DNA of 64,000 nt from Cinchona pubescens (GCA_025175665.1 JANKKI010000066.1:1984001-2048000); one strand, 5' to 3'. Counted from the first letter of the stretch, positions 25,201 through 40,378 are shown. The notes: generated by a model from the sequence alone, not told the origin. Made by a program: numbers and translations.

Positions 25201-28200
25201 AGAAAGTTGATTTTGTGGGTTTAATAACTTTTCCATAGTATTATGCCTTCCTGAAATTGTTACCTGATACAAAGAGATTTTGTTCTTTCTTCTGCCTTAC
25301 AGTGGTTCAATCATCTAGAAACCGGGAGAATGCTCACTGTGAGAGATTTTTTATCTTGGGTATCTTTTGTCAATGTGACAGAGGAGTTTTTGGAACCTGA
25401 GAATGCACTTTTACATGGAGCATTCCTAGTTTTGCTTGATGGACTAAGTTTAGGTATTTGTTTCTATCTTCTTGGTTATGGACGAACGTGTTTGTGGGGC
25501 TTTTTTTTACAAGATATCTATTATATCAAGTTGTTAGTTATTTGAATTGGGTTCCATGTTCCATAGATATAAATCCACAAAATAGTTTCGTTTACATGGG
25601 CATTCAAGTGTTGCTTGATGGACTAAGTTTAGGTATTTGTTTCTATATTCCTTGTTTTGGATGAATGTGCTAATCTTCTTTATAGTTGGTTCTCTAGATG
25701 TTAAAGAATCCAGACAACATTATAAATGGATTGGCTACTCCAGAATTACTGCTAATGTTCAGTGATTGATTACTCCACACTCTCAGAAGCTCTTCTAGTT
25801 CTAAGCCTCCATTTTGGCCACCTAAATGTGCAAGGAGCTAGAACGAATTTTCATGTTGTTTGGATTTTCTCTCTTGTGACTGCGCGCTGTATCTTCTGCT
25901 CTTCTAGCTTGCTTCCTACTTTTCCAACATTTCCCCTGCATTTGAGATAGTCCCATCTCTCTTAAGATGCATATCCCATGATTGTGGGTAGGGTTGTATC
26001 CTTTATAAAGGTTTGGCTCCTGAACAAGTCCTTTATAGAAAAAATGCATTTATTAATACAATTTTATTACTGTAATTTGAGTTTTGTTTAGTAGTTGGAT
26101 CATGTTCTACCTTAAAACTGAGCAGTTGTAGTTTTCATGATGGAGAACTTCTCCCTCCTAGCATTTCGTTAGGTTGAACTAAATTATAGCTGCAACATGT
26201 CCTGTGCCGATCTAGCCATTTGAATCTGCCTCTTCTTCTACTCAGTTTTCAAGCAAGTTATAATTTTTGAAATTGTTTTGAACCCGTCATAAGCATGCAT
26301 AATAGCTTTTGGCTGCTAGGATGAATACTAACAATAGATAACATCTTTGACATGTCCAATTCTATGTGGGGAAGATTCTGTACATCTTTGACTTACAAAA
26401 TTGATTAATTTCCTTAACAGCTTGAGTGAGACTCTAAATCTGATGATTGACACTTCATTCCTTTGCTTAATTTTAGTGGTCTTGGTATCTCCTAGAAAGT
26501 ACTTTCCTTGTCCAGACTTAAACACTCTAAGAAATCAGACACATGAATTCTGCCACAGCCAGTCTATTTTATGTGTTTTATTTTTTATTTTTTAATTTTT
26601 AATTTTTAATTTTTTTTGGTCTTAAGATAAGTGCCTTTGTTCACGAGGCAAATTTAGGAATAGTTTTTGAAGAGAAATGCCTGGGATGGTTAAATTAGGT
26701 TTCACCTATGATAACTTTCCTTTTTCTTTTTGCTTACGGTCCTGTTTGTTTTCATCTGGTTCTTTCTTACTTAACTGCCTATGGCATGACGAATATTGTA
26801 TTCTTCTACTTAGATCAATTAGTAGTACCTTATCTTTTTGGACAGGCAAAACTGTTTTTTTTTTTTTTTTTTTTTGGGTGCGCCCTTTTGCTTCTGTTGT
26901 TTGACTCGTTAATTTCGTGTCTTTATTTTTTTTAATATATAAAAACCTTATGTTCTTTTGCAGGTTCAAATTTTTCAAAAATTGAGGCTGCAGGGTTGAG
27001 GAAGAAATACCTTTCTTTTCTTCTGAACCAACTAGAGGTGGTTCTCTAGCCTAATTAACGATCAAGTTATTGCTAATGCTTGAGCCACACTATTTTTATT
27101 TAACTACAAGAAAGTTGAATAGGAGAGGGTTTGCTTTTATCAATTTCATTCTTTCTAGACCCTGGATAAGTAATATATCAACCACCAAAGGATGGTGTAA
27201 AATATGCACATGTATTAGTTTTCTACACTGACATGCAAGAAAGGAAAATCATCTTTTTGAACGTTGATTGGAAACATTCTTTTTATGACATCCATCAAAT
27301 TTTTAAGTGTTGCTTCATTTAATTTTTGGGATTCTTTGGAGAGTAGTGTGATGCATTAGATTATTTACACCAGTGTTTCTATAATCTAGTAAGTCAAGAG
27401 TTGGGCATAGCGGAATTGCAGCGTTTTGGAATGTTTAGGAAGATGACTTCAGAATCGATTGCTACTCATTATAGAGGGCTCCAAACTCTTGCTCAAGTTT
27501 TGCATTTAAAAAGAGGCGAGGGTTTGATGTGTTCCTCTAATTCAATAGTTAACTATGAGGTCTCCAAGTAGCCAAATCCCCTTTTGATATGTAAAATAAG
27601 CCGCTAATTAATGTGCAAGTTTTAACATTTTCAGATATTCAAGATTTTTATCCTTGGTTACCAGCTTATAACTGTATATATTCTTGTGATGATATCTTTG
27701 CAACATGCATGACTAAAGTAGTTTTTATGACTATAGGCATACCAACGCAGTTTGAACCTCTCTAAGCTCTCCACTCTGGAGTATTCTATGGTTGGTCTGA
27801 TCCGGATAACTCCGCAGATACACTGGGTGCAGAAGTTGATAGCATGCAATGCGACAACCGTTTTGGCATTCATCCATTCTATATTGAAAGAGGTAGGTGT
27901 TTCCCTTGGATGTTTCCTAAGTCCCAAATAAAAAAGAAATAAGGACTTCACCATGGTGAAGTCCTGAAAAGTGACAAGGATAAGAAGGAATATAATCTAA
28001 CCACTATTGGAGGTTATCAGATGTATGCTGTATATTATTGCTAATATGTTTTGTCAATGTTCTGATTTGTCTAATCAGTAACTTGAACATTGGTATAAGG
28101 CACTCAATCCTTGGCATCTTTGTTTCTGTTGTCAAGTGTCGAGTATTCTTTTTGTGCAAAATTCTAAAACAGCTGGATTGTGAGTATACAGACAAAAGTA

Positions 28201-31200
28201 TGGTAAAGTAATATAGACAGAAGACAAGCCCTAAACTACTGGATATTACATAGAGTTTTGGCATATTGGTTCTGGGAAAATGTTGCTCTAGTAAATATAT
28301 AATTAGCCAAACACTTTTTGTCACCACTTGAAGTCTTTGTTGCAACACATTTCCCGAATTTATTCTCTCATCTTAAGTTTCATTCTTATAATTAGCTTGC
28401 CCCATAAACAGGAACTGCTGGTTTTGATCATTATTACAACATGACCATCTTAGTCTTAGAAGTTTTGAAAATATTTGATGTGAATAAAAATTACTTCAAG
28501 TAGTGTATGCAACTTGTGATATGAAAAGCAATCATAGTGCTAAATGTTCATGCAGGAATAATGTTTCCATTTTATAACTTACGTTGTCCTTGATCAACAA
28601 ATAAGCAACTTCACTATTTTAAACTTGGCCAAAAAAGAAAAAGTTACATCATTTTGGAAGCCCTTATGGTACCTGCAATGATTCAAGCATACTGGTAGAT
28701 ATCATAAAGAGGTAGAGGTTGGTTATGAGGTGGCTAGATAGTGGATGGGTTTTAAGATGATATAGTCTTACTTGAAGTTCAAGAATCCTGTATAATTTTT
28801 TTCTGTTTCAAGACAGATTCATATTCTTTTGTTTTAAATACCTGGTACCCGCTGCTTTTTGGGAATCTGTACTTTCTGTTGGAATTCAAGTTTTGTTGTA
28901 ATACCCCATTCAGCAGTCAATGTTATAAAGAACTGGCATGGAAGTATTATGTCTTCCTAGAAACCTTGACAAGATCCATGATTTTGGCTGATACAGAAAG
29001 AGAACAAAAAGAAATAGTCCCTATATATTACGACTATTGAGCTTGGCTCTGTCATAATCAGGTGAAGACAATTGTGAAGCAAGGGGATTTGAGTTTCTGG
29101 CGCCAACTACTCGTAGAAATGCTTTGCGGGTATTACGTGCCATGCAGCTTGCTAAGCCTGGTAATTACTTTTAGTGTACTTGCCTAAAAATCATGTTGTT
29201 TTAGTGTACTTGTCTATAAGTGTGTCAATACATTTGCACCAGATCAGGGTTTAATTTTTTATGAAGAACAAAAAAAATAAATAAATAAATAAATTGTGTT
29301 ACGCAGTGGGTTCATTTTCTGACATTTTAGCTGTGATTTCCAGTTCTCTTAGAAGGTAGTCCTGGTGTTGGGAAGACCAGCCTAGTTGTTGCCATTGGCA
29401 AGTTCTCTGGCCACAAGGTTGTACGAATAAACTTGTCTGAACAGGTTAACATTCATATTCTAGGTTTTCTTTTCTTTTCTCTTTCTGTATCAGCCAAAAT
29501 CATGGATCTTGTCAATCCCCTCTAGGAAGACATAGATTCTTCTAACCTGTTATTTATAACCTTCTCGGAATTGGTAACAAATGTATCTTGAGTTATTGCA
29601 GCCTCACGTCTATCTGAGTTTGATGTGCAGACTGACATTATGGATCTACTGGGGTCAGATTTGCCTGTTGAAAGTGATGAAGGAATTCAATTTTCTTGGT
29701 GTGATGGAATCCTACTGCAGGTGGACTTTTTCCCTTGGTACCAGTTTAGGTACATAGTTTGTTTCTGGTAAATGTTTCAACCATTGATGTTGATTTACTT
29801 CAGGCTTTGAAGGAGGGATCATGGGTTCTGCTGGATGAGCTAAACCTTGCACCCCAGTCTGTCTTGGAGGCATCGACTTGCATCTCTTCTCTCTTGTTCC
29901 TTTAACTAGTTTTAACCTTACCTGTCATAAGTGATCATCTGTTTAATCCTTCATGTGGAGTTAGCCATTTGACCCATTGCTTTTTTGTCATCACATTTAG
30001 GGTCTGAATGCTATTTTGGACCATCGTGCTGAGGTCTTCATCCCTGAATTAGGTCTCACTTTCAAATGCCCTTCATCTTTCAGAGTTTTTGCTTGTCAAA
30101 ATCCTACTTATCAGGGTGGAGGCCGAAAAGGTCTCCCAAAGTCATTCCTTAACCGATTTACCAAGGTATGGCGGCTGCATTACATCATTGCTTGTCCTAT
30201 CATGTCGTTTTTGCTTAATTAGTCAAGGATGATAGATATACTGGGTTATCTTTTGTTCCTGAGACAGGCTTTTTGATATTAATGTAACCATCATGCGTTC
30301 TAATTGGAATAGGTGTATGTATGATGAGCTCAATGAGGATGACTATCTATCCATTTGTACTTCACTGTACCCGTCAATTCCCCGATCTATCCTTCAGAAG
30401 CTGGTTTTGTTTAATAAACAGCTTTTTGAAGATACTATGTTTTATCACAAATTTGCTCAAGATGGTTCCCCATGGGAGTTTAATCTCCGAGATGTTATTC
30501 GTTCATGTGAAATGATACAAGGTTCATTTTGTTTTTGTCCGCTGATTTTATATTTGTATCATTACGGTAATGCTGGCCTTCTAAAACACGTCTAACTTTT
30601 CAGGTGCACATGAGAAGTCCAAATCTTATTGCTTCCTGAACACTGTTTACGTGCAAAGAATGCGCACACCATCTGATAGATTAGAAGTCATAAAGTTGTA
30701 TGAACAGGTTTTTGGGATTAAACCTTCTATAAATACATTTCCACGAGTACAAATCAATCCCCAGAATTTGGTTGTTGGAGGTATCTCTATCCAAAGGAAT
30801 CCCTACCAGGCTTGTGGATTTTTTAATTAGTCGGCTCAAAATTTTACCGGGGTTACTTAATAGCTTGGAAGCTGTCACTCATTGTGTAAGGCATCAATGG
30901 TTATGCATATTAGTTGGTCCACCTTCATCTGGTAAGACGTCATTGATAAGATTACTTGCTCAGCTCACGGGCAATGTGCTTAACGAGTTGAATCTTTCAT
31001 CTGCAACTGATACATCTGAACTACTTGGATGCTTTGAGCAACATAATGCCTTCCGAAATTATCGTATTGTTATCGCTCAAGTAGAAAGATATGTGAACGA
31101 GTATTCCAGCCTACTATTAGAGTCTTCCACGGAGGGATTTATCAGAAACAAAGATCTCTTGAGTAGATGGCTTGAATTTTTGGCAAGTATTGATTGTGAT

Positions 31201-34200
31201 CTTTCAAGAAGTTCTACTTCTACAAATATTGAAACTTGGAGAACTAAGTGCCTAAATTCTGTTCCATTGCTGGTTGAAATTATTGAGAATCTGAAGTTTT
31301 ATGTAGAGAAAAATATTTTACCTGTTTCAGTGGTCATGCAGGGATCTTGACAGAACTCTTGTGACAATCAGAAAGTTGCAAGAAAGTTCTTCAAGAAGGC
31401 AGTATTCTGCAAAGTTTGAATGGATAACTGGATTACTTATTAAGGCTATAGAAAATGGAGAGTGGATTGTTCTAGACAATGCAAATCTTTGCAATCCAAC
31501 GGTTGGTACAAAATAAATTTATTATCCTTGAATGATACTGTTCCTCTAATTTTGTGCGGTATGAATCCCGCTGTTGCAAATTGTAACATTATCACTTTGT
31601 TCTTCTCTTACAGGTTCTTGATAGAATCAACTCTTTGGTTGAGCAGTCTGGTTCTATCACTGTGAATGAGTGTGGAACAGTGGATGGGAAGCCACTGGTT
31701 CTCCATCCCCATCCTCAATTTCGAATGTTCCTTACAGTCAATCCCAGCTTTGGTGAGGTTTCCCGAGCAATGCGAAACCGAGGAGTTGAAGTTTATCTGA
31801 TGCAGCCCTTTTGGTTGCTTGAAGGGAAACTGTAATGTAATGACAATATTGATGAGGCTGAGCTTAGAGATGCAAAGAGGTTCATTGTGCTATCTGGTAT
31901 TGCATATGGTAAGCTGGTTGACTCAATGGCTAAAGTGCACATCTATGCTAAGAATGAAGGTGCAAAGTTTAATGCTCGAATTACATATCTTGAACTTGCA
32001 CGCTGGGTGCAGTTATTCAAGCAGCTTATTTCAAGTGGTAATCAACCCATCTGGAGTCTCCAAGTTAGTTGGGAGCATTCGTATCTTTCTTCTTTAGGTG
32101 AGGGTGAAGGAAAAGATATTGTTGCTCATGCAATGTGCTCTTGTTTATCGGTGGGAGATTTGTCTAGTATTGATAAATTTCAGGATTCATTAATCTGCTT
32201 GCCTGGTGGATGGCCAGCACCCTTGAATTCGATGGATTTTGTACTTTATCCTAGAGAGACTTGTTGAGACGAAATTGCATGTTCTTGGAATTCCTGGGGG
32301 TTGAAAGTGCATCTTATAGCTTTTCTTTGAGTAAATGCTTTTCAAAAGAACAAGCTCTAATTGGTTGTGGTTCCAAGAGAATTTACTTGATGGATGTGAG
32401 AAGGTTATATCATATGATGTTTCCCACTGCTTCATTGGATATGGTTGCAGATAATGATGTGCGGAAACAGTTCAACTTGGATTTGGCTGAAAAAGTGCTA
32501 TTCTTTGCTGCTAATTGGACGATAGAGCAGGCTATGGAAAGTGATATTGAGCTTTACCTTTGCTGGTTCAGCTGGTTTGCATCTCGTTTAGAGCCATTTT
32601 GTTTCTCTTATAACTTCTAGATGTGTATAGACTAAAAAAGGAATTGAAGCATCCAGTTTGGGACCAGATTTTTCAATGCCGTCGTGAGCTTTTGTGTCAT
32701 AACTCAATTGATGTAGACAGCTTTTCCCATCCCATTTCTTTCAAGGGATTTGGTTGATTTATCTGCTTCTAATGAGGAGCTAAAGTCTGTTGCCAAACTT
32801 CTCATGAATTCAATCAAGTCCGTGGGCTTAGTCAGGCTTAGCTAGTATCAGCAGTGGAGATCAGAGAAACAGTATGTTCACAGTCAGAGAACTAAGCATT
32901 ATCAACTTCTTTTGAAGTCTTTGCGATGAAGTGGATAAGCAGTCCTTAAATCACTTCTTGTGTCTCCATCTTTTGACATACTTTTCCAATTATACAATAG
33001 TCACCTAGAAAATCACATGCTGTTCTGGAATGGCATCATATCTTCTCAGTTTGAGTTGATTGCAATTTCTTGGCAATCTTTGTTGAAGAGTACTGCAAGA
33101 ATTCGTGAATTTTGCTCGAAAGAAGTGGATAATTTTCTGGTAAGTATCCCTGGATGAGCCCTTCTCTTCTCATCTCCCTCTGTTTTAGTAACTTCTACAT
33201 AAATATATCTTAACATTGTCTTTCAACTCGTGCTGCAGAAAGAAATAAAAATTGTGGATCACCTTTTCCCTGATTCGTTGAGATCGCAGAAGTCATTGCT
33301 CTGGGTTCATGGTGGCCATCCATATATGCCGCCCTCAGGTGATATATCCAATCAGAAGCATTGTGAGCTTGTAAAACTCTGTGAACTGGTTTGGCCAAGA
33401 AAGCCAAAGTTTTGGGAGATGTGTGGAACTGATGTATCTGTTGAAGTTGTTTTATCTTCCAATTCAGAACTCCGCTTCCTTGCTATGCAAGGTTTTTCCA
33501 TGTTGGCATATTTTATTGGTAAAGCAGATGAAGCTGATTGTGATATTGTTCAGCAATTAGAGGAAATGTATCAGTTGCTCTTGAGAAGGTTAGAGTTTGA
33601 GAAACACAAGTTGGAAGCGAACATTACGAAGTCTAAGCAAACATCTTGCCGTGTTGATTCATCAGTCTGTTGTAGTTTCCCTCCTGATTTACTGTGCAGA
33701 AGATCAGGTTTTATTAGTTGGCTAGAAGAGCTGCCTATACGTGATGATACGAGTTTTCTTCATGATATGGTGCTACTTCATGAGCTATCAAGGATTGCTT
33801 TACTTGATATGAAGGAACAACATGAAGATTTATCTAATTTTGCTGGCCACAGGCATGTGGGATGTGCTTTGAACTTTTCAATAAACTTCTCATCACGGCC
33901 ACCAATGGACCTCATACCTCACCAGAAGATTTTATGGATCGTGGATGCATGGTCATCAGTCCCTGCTGCAAAAACTAAAGTTGCTAGCTTTGTGCTTGAA
34001 ATGTGGTTCAGATGGCACAGATTTTTGTGGATGCACTATCCTGTTCCTCAAGATGATACCTCTAGGCACTATGCTAATGGTATTCTGCTTCCTTCTAGGC
34101 TTTTCCGGCCTTTGAAAACAGAAACTGTCAAGCAGATTCTGCAAAATATATCTGCTATTGAAGATTATCCTGTGCATGGATTGAAACTTCGAGTTGCTTC

Positions 34201-37200
34201 TCATGATCTTTGGCAAGGTTGTCCCAATACAGTTGACATAAAAGATTTTCTTTTATCTGCAGCTCGGTCTCTCTTCCAGCAGATTATTTATTCTCATGTA
34301 AAGTCTTTCGAGGCAGATAATTATGCAAAAATCAAGTGCTTCTTCAATTCTTTTCTGATTCCAAATGCAATTAACAAAGATGATCTAAAGGTTGTGCTTT
34401 CTCTCCTCGATTCTTCGAATCACAACAAATTCACGTCCTTGCTGGACCCTTTGGTCAATCCACTGCTTTGTGGACTTTATCTTCCATGTGCACCAGATAA
34501 CTGGGTTTTTACACTTGGATGTGTGTGGTTAAGGATTGGGTGTTTAAGGTATCATCTTTTAACTCTCTGTTCTGAACTGGATCCTGCTGTTAAATATTCC
34601 ATAAAGTATTCACAGATGATGGAAAAAAGTGCTTCACTTGAGCTTGAAATTGAGGTGCGGAAGGAGTGTGCCCTTTTGGCAGGATCCTTCCAGTTGAGAG
34701 AAGCTGATGATTATAGAGCGGAGTTGTTAGAAAATCTTCATGCTGAGCTAAAAAGGATGCGAAGTCGGATTGTATTCCGGTCTGATCCTGGAAAATTCAA
34801 AAGGCTGAAACACGAACTTGATGAATTTCTTAAACGTGTTACAGATTCTGTTAGCTGGATAAAATAATCTCGAGAGCATGCATGTTGAAAAGATAATTGA
34901 CCAAATTCAGAATTGGCAGGAGACAGCTACAAGCTTCATTGAGCGACTATCAGAAGAGTACTCTGCATATCTTGATGTGATTGAACCAGTTCAAGTTGCA
35001 ATATATGAAATGAAGTTGGGCTTATCACTTCTTCTTTCAAGCAGCTTGGGTAATAAAATTCTGAAGAGAATCTGCCAGCACGATATGGACTCAGTTCTGG
35101 CCACAGTTCATTCTTTTATGAGATTCCCAAGAATTTTTTCCTCCAAAGCTGTATCTGTTAAGATTGAGAGCTGGCAAAAGAAGCTCACTTCCTGTGGAAT
35201 TGAATGGCCTTCAGACATAGTAGCATTGGATTTGAAGCTGTGAAATGTACACAGTATTATAGACATAATTCAGATAAATGGCTCAGTTCTGACATTTAAA
35301 ACTGAGGCCATCTATTGAAAGAAATCAACGTAATGTCTCTTGAAATCGAGATGTGGTACTAGAATGAACTCTGTCAACAGAACAAAAATAACAAATCTGT
35401 ATAAGATATTTGGTGAGAGCATAAGCAGTTGGATGCATATGAAACATCTAGTGAAGAAAAAGGAAGACGATGAAGGTCAACAGTTCAAGTTTAGGCCTCG
35501 GGAATTTAGGATAGAGAACATAATTGATCTTGATATATCAACTCTTCAAAGTTCTGTTGCAGGTGAGACTTTCGCTGAATGGCAAGAATTGCTTGTGAAG
35601 AAGAATTCATGGAAAAGATCAAACTTGATAAGGTTCATGAGACTGTTAGGAAGATTTGAACACCATGGATGAATCTATTCTAAATGAAATAGCTGATATC
35701 CATAACCAATTATTTGGTTATGTGGATCTCAATGAAAATCCTGGAATACTGGAGGTGTCAGATAAGGATAAATTGTCTACCTTCATCGACTCTTATTCAC
35801 TTGGAGAAAGAATGATTAGAAGTTTAGAGGGCATAATTTTTTCTAATTTTGATTCAAAGCTTTTGCCCACAGAACACATTCTCCGCATATGCCTGGAGCA
35901 TGAGCATCAGTTTGTTACTCATAAAACAGGCCATGCATACAATTTTTACAAGGATTCAAATGCCCCGATGATGGCTAAAATGGTGGAACCACTTGCAAAC
36001 CTTAAGCAGCATGTGCTTGTGCTTTTGAATGAATGGCATGGCCATCCTGCTCTTCAGAAGATTTTGGATACTATTGAAATGGTTTTGGCTATACCTCTAA
36101 CCACCCCTCTTGCAAAGGCTCTCTCAGGCCTGCAGTTTTTGCTGAACAGGGTGTGGGCATTGCAGGAAACAGTTGCAAAAGTTCCTCTATCAGATTATTT
36201 GAAGCCTATATTTGCTGTGGTGTCTTCATTCCAGAAGTTGGAGTTTGAATCTTGGCCTGCCTTGCTTGATGAAGTGCAAGTTGAGTTTGAGATTAATGCT
36301 GGGAGGTTGTGGTTTCCATTGTACTCTGTTCTTCAGTGTGGACATTCAGCTGATATTGATGAAGATGATGAATACATGATTCAGAGTTTAGATGAGTTTA
36401 TACACTTATCTACCATTGGTGAATTTAAAAGGCGTCTTCAACTATTACTTGCCTTCCATGGCCAAATTCGTAGTGGTCTGTGTCGGGGTTCTTATTCAAG
36501 TCCTTGCCATGTAAAGATTCTGAAGATTCTATACAATATATTTGGATTCTATGTACAATTCTTGCCAAAGTAAGTTTCTTGTTATTTGTCTGGACTTGGT
36601 TGAAGATTTCTGTACCTCTCCTCTTTGATCATGCCAGATGAGATGTTTCTTCTTCTTTTCTTTAAGGATTGTGGAACATATTGAAGCTGATAGAAGAATT
36701 ATTGAGATGGAGTTGAAAGATCACAAGAAGTTGTGCCGGTGGGAACATTGTGATGATCATCTTAGCATGGAAAACTCGAGAAGAGCACGCCAAAAGTTGA
36801 AATATAGAGACAAGTACACTGTGAGTTATTTCTCTTCTTGCTTACTTTCGAAAATTTTTTATTTTCTAAACCTATTTGGGATTGTTTCCTTATGGAAATA
36901 TTTTGGTATTAAGTCAGGATTTATCCTTTAAAATTTATTGGTAGGGCAAAAAACCACTTCAAGTAATCTTGTTCACCTTTCAACTAATAAGCAGTGGTGA
37001 CTTGATTATCTGATACTTTTGATACAAGTCTCTTCTTTCATTCCCCTCTTTCCCTGGTTTATTACAAGCTTGATCTTTTTCTTTGTTGGTTGATAATTGT
37101 TACATTAGTATTTTTGTGGAGATTGTACTCACACATCTAGATACCTATAAGAGATATTTTGAGAACAAATATTCAATACACATCTTGCATGTTTCAAGAG

Positions 37201-40200
37201 CACCTGTTTCTGCCTGGTTTTAGTAATTTTATAATGAGGTTGTCCTTTTTATTATTTTTTTATTTTTTACAGGAATTGTTAAAGCAACCTGTTACGCTTT
37301 TTTTCACCCAAGAAACCGTAAGAAAAGGTGTAACCCAATGTGTAACCCAATCCACGGGAGGCCCCTCTCTGGCTGATTCTTTTGAGAGTGACAGGAAACT
37401 TCTTGATCTTGTTTATAATCTGACCAAGATTTAAAAATGAGGAAGGTTGTTTTTTAATATTTTTCTTTTGATTTTCATTTTCTCTAATATAATACATTTA
37501 AATGATTATCTCTAGTAATCTGCTTTTCTGTGGAAGGTTGTCTTGGTTTTTTGATAGCCAGAAAAAAGTGGATCTGGTTCTACAATCATCACAACTTGCA
37601 AGGCAAATTGAGATAGATTTCTCAGATGCTTCTCTCAAGGACGTGGAAGGTAATTTTCTGTTGTTTTGATATCTATATCTATCTGTGTAGTATATAATAT
37701 ATGCAAGTTGTGTTTCTTCCATTTTTTGTGATTTTTAAACTACCCGATAGTTAAATAAATGCAACTAAAATACTCTTCACCTACTCCACTAAGACTTCCA
37801 ATTGCTTAGAATAGTATACCTATTTTTTTCCTATTCTAGATGAACTACTATATCTTTTTCCTATCATAAATTTTTTCTTGTTTTGCTATTCTGGAAATAC
37901 CCTTATTCTTATTCAAAAAAAGACAACTAAAATAATCCTCACTTATAAGATTACTTATTTTTCATAACACGGCTACCTATTTTATCCTCTTCAAGATGAA
38001 TTACTACTACTTTCTTCCTATCAACAAACTCTATAACGATTTTACATGTACCTCAATCTGCAATATCAAAATTCCTTAAAATCTATGTAAAAAATTGGAA
38101 TAACCTCTTAATTTTTGTTGCCCAATTAATGAAAATTGACTCTAAATAAATACTGTAATCTAACAAAATCACTAAACTATTCTTGGTCCCGCAAGTTATA
38201 TTTGGTATAATAGATTAATAATATGCATAATTTGATCTATGGAAGCTTTACAAAAGTTTTAACAACACAAAAATCCTATCATTTTACAAGATTTGCATGA
38301 ATATTGTCCCTAGAATCAGATCTCTAAATTATTAGTTAATGGCTTATGTATGGTTCTTTAGATAACATGTCAAGCAATAAGTAGCACTTGTACATAATCT
38401 TGTAAAAGCTAATTTTCCAGAGCATCAAACTTGATTTATTTAAGCAAAACTTGTATATAGTGGAAAAAACTTGACTTTTTTTCCCAATAAGTACCCCTCT
38501 ACTTGTAAGAATCCAAAAAAGTTGAAGAACAAAAATCAGAGATGGAGTAGGAAGTCAACAAGATCATATCCAAAAACTCGAGCTTAGGATATGAAGACAC
38601 ATAAAATATTAAAGAAGAAAAAAAAAAGTATGCACTAGGAAGAGAAGAAAATGTTGAGAATTAGTTTTTACCAACTGTAGTGATTCCCATAAACCAAAAT
38701 GGTCATCCAAGCTGAACACAACAAGGTTTAGTTTTGAAGCATTTTGGTTTCTTTATGTAGTTTTTCTTAATTGTAAAATAAAAGTTTATATCTGAGCAAA
38801 AAATACGATAGAAAATTCCTTAAATTTATTTAAAAAATTGCCATAAATGCATAATAAGAGGTTAGAAATTTTTAATTGTATAGAAAATATTTTATACCTA
38901 AATACAATCAATCAATCCTATTGAAGTTCGTAGGAATTGAAGCCTCTCAAATTAACTCACAAAAGAAATAGGCAAAGAATGAAATAGAGAAATATAGAAG
39001 GCAACTTTCTTAATTTCTCAAACATCTCAAACCTGTGGCTACAAGGTGTTTTCCAATGGCTACAAGACTCACTAAACAAATGCAAACATGACAACTATAT
39101 ATGGGAAAATTTAGGAGGTTAACCATAACTCTTAAAGAACCAAATTAGCCAAAGAAGCAAACCCAACAAACTTAGCCACTGAAATAAAAATGCAATAAAT
39201 CAAACCAATTGGAACAAAGAAAGGAAAGCAAAACTTCATAGTGAAGTAAATCAAGGTCGGTTATAACTTTGATTAAATTATTCAACAAAGTTGAACTACT
39301 ACTTCTGATAGAAATTTTTAATTGATAAAAAGATTTTAAAGCTGAGGACCTTATTCAGAGCTACTTTTTCTTTCTTGTCAATAAACTGAATAAGAGCTAA
39401 TTGGGCATGTACCCTATATTACTTGGATAACCTTCAATGGAAGGTTAAAAAAAAAGTTTTTAGTGGTATTCATAACTTTTTAGGATCTAATTTTATAAAT
39501 TACTTTCCATGCTATAAGTCTAAGTCCGAAAAAGAAAATGAAAAATGGCAGTGCTAAGAATAATTGTTTTCTTGCCTATATTTCTGTTCCTACACTCCAA
39601 ATGAAGAGCTTTTCAATCATAAAATTATTGCCCATTTAAACTTCATTGTGCAATTGAACTATTTGCATTGTTATTTTTTTTTTCTGCAATTAATTAAAGT
39701 AATAAAACTACAAAAATGATTGAAATTTATAAGAGTTTAATTTGCTAGAAACTAAAGAATCCAAATATTTGGGGGAAAATAGGATCATTTTTTAGTCATT
39801 ATATTAGTGTAAGTTACACCATAAAACCTTTTCAGAAATTGATGCTATATTAAAAAGTTTTTATCTAATCGTTCTTGATCAAGATCTTATACATTCTAGA
39901 TCTACTTATATATAAGAGACTATAACAAAATTTGAAGTTGTAAAATAAAATTTCTCTTGAACACATCTAGATGTGTATAAGAGACAGGCATAGCACTACT
40001 AGTAATTTATACAAAAGAAAACACAAAACAAAACAAAATTAGTCTATAGAGTTGCAATTTTCTTGTTCTGTATTTTTTTATAAGAGACAACATTAGTATG
40101 CAGTAATACTATTACTGAGTTACTTGTATATAATGAAAGAGGGAGTGCTTTTGTAGCTATTTTTCCTCATAAATGTGTTAAGACCTGATAAAGAATTTAC

Positions 40201-40327
40201 TGTAGTGCTATGCACAATGAAACTTTAAGGACTCATAAAGCTAAGCACATCATATATCATTATTTTCACATTTAGTTTAGATTTTATGCAGTTCGACAAT
40301 TGGATAACATTTGGTTTGAACCAACTC

Positions 40328-40378
<51 letters not shown>

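Larger units (their letters stand above)
22840..27037 (+). other. MDN1: MDN1 AAA+ module 4
   Basis: Exons are 22840-23055, 23241-23345, 23428-23733, 24765-24962, 25055-25109, 25303-25453 and 26964-27037. The P-loop GETGGGKTT is at 22942-22968. Walker B is LFLIDEISLADDS, and the sensor is LATMNPGGDFGKK with a frame break just after it near 24870. The intron 23734-24764 contains the fold-back repeat and 25454-26963 the duplicated exon end. Confidence 0.8.

Noticed and set aside
32602..32632. Adapter-like TCTAGATGTGTATA in an MDN1 exon
   Set aside because: With one base restored, the same bases read as coding sequence (YNFLDVYRLKKELKHPVW) that fits midasin at this place, so the likeness may be coincidence plus a one-base loss.
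40076..40090. TATAAGAGACA near the adapter remnants
   Set aside because: Only 11 matching bases in AT-rich DNA; not enough alone.
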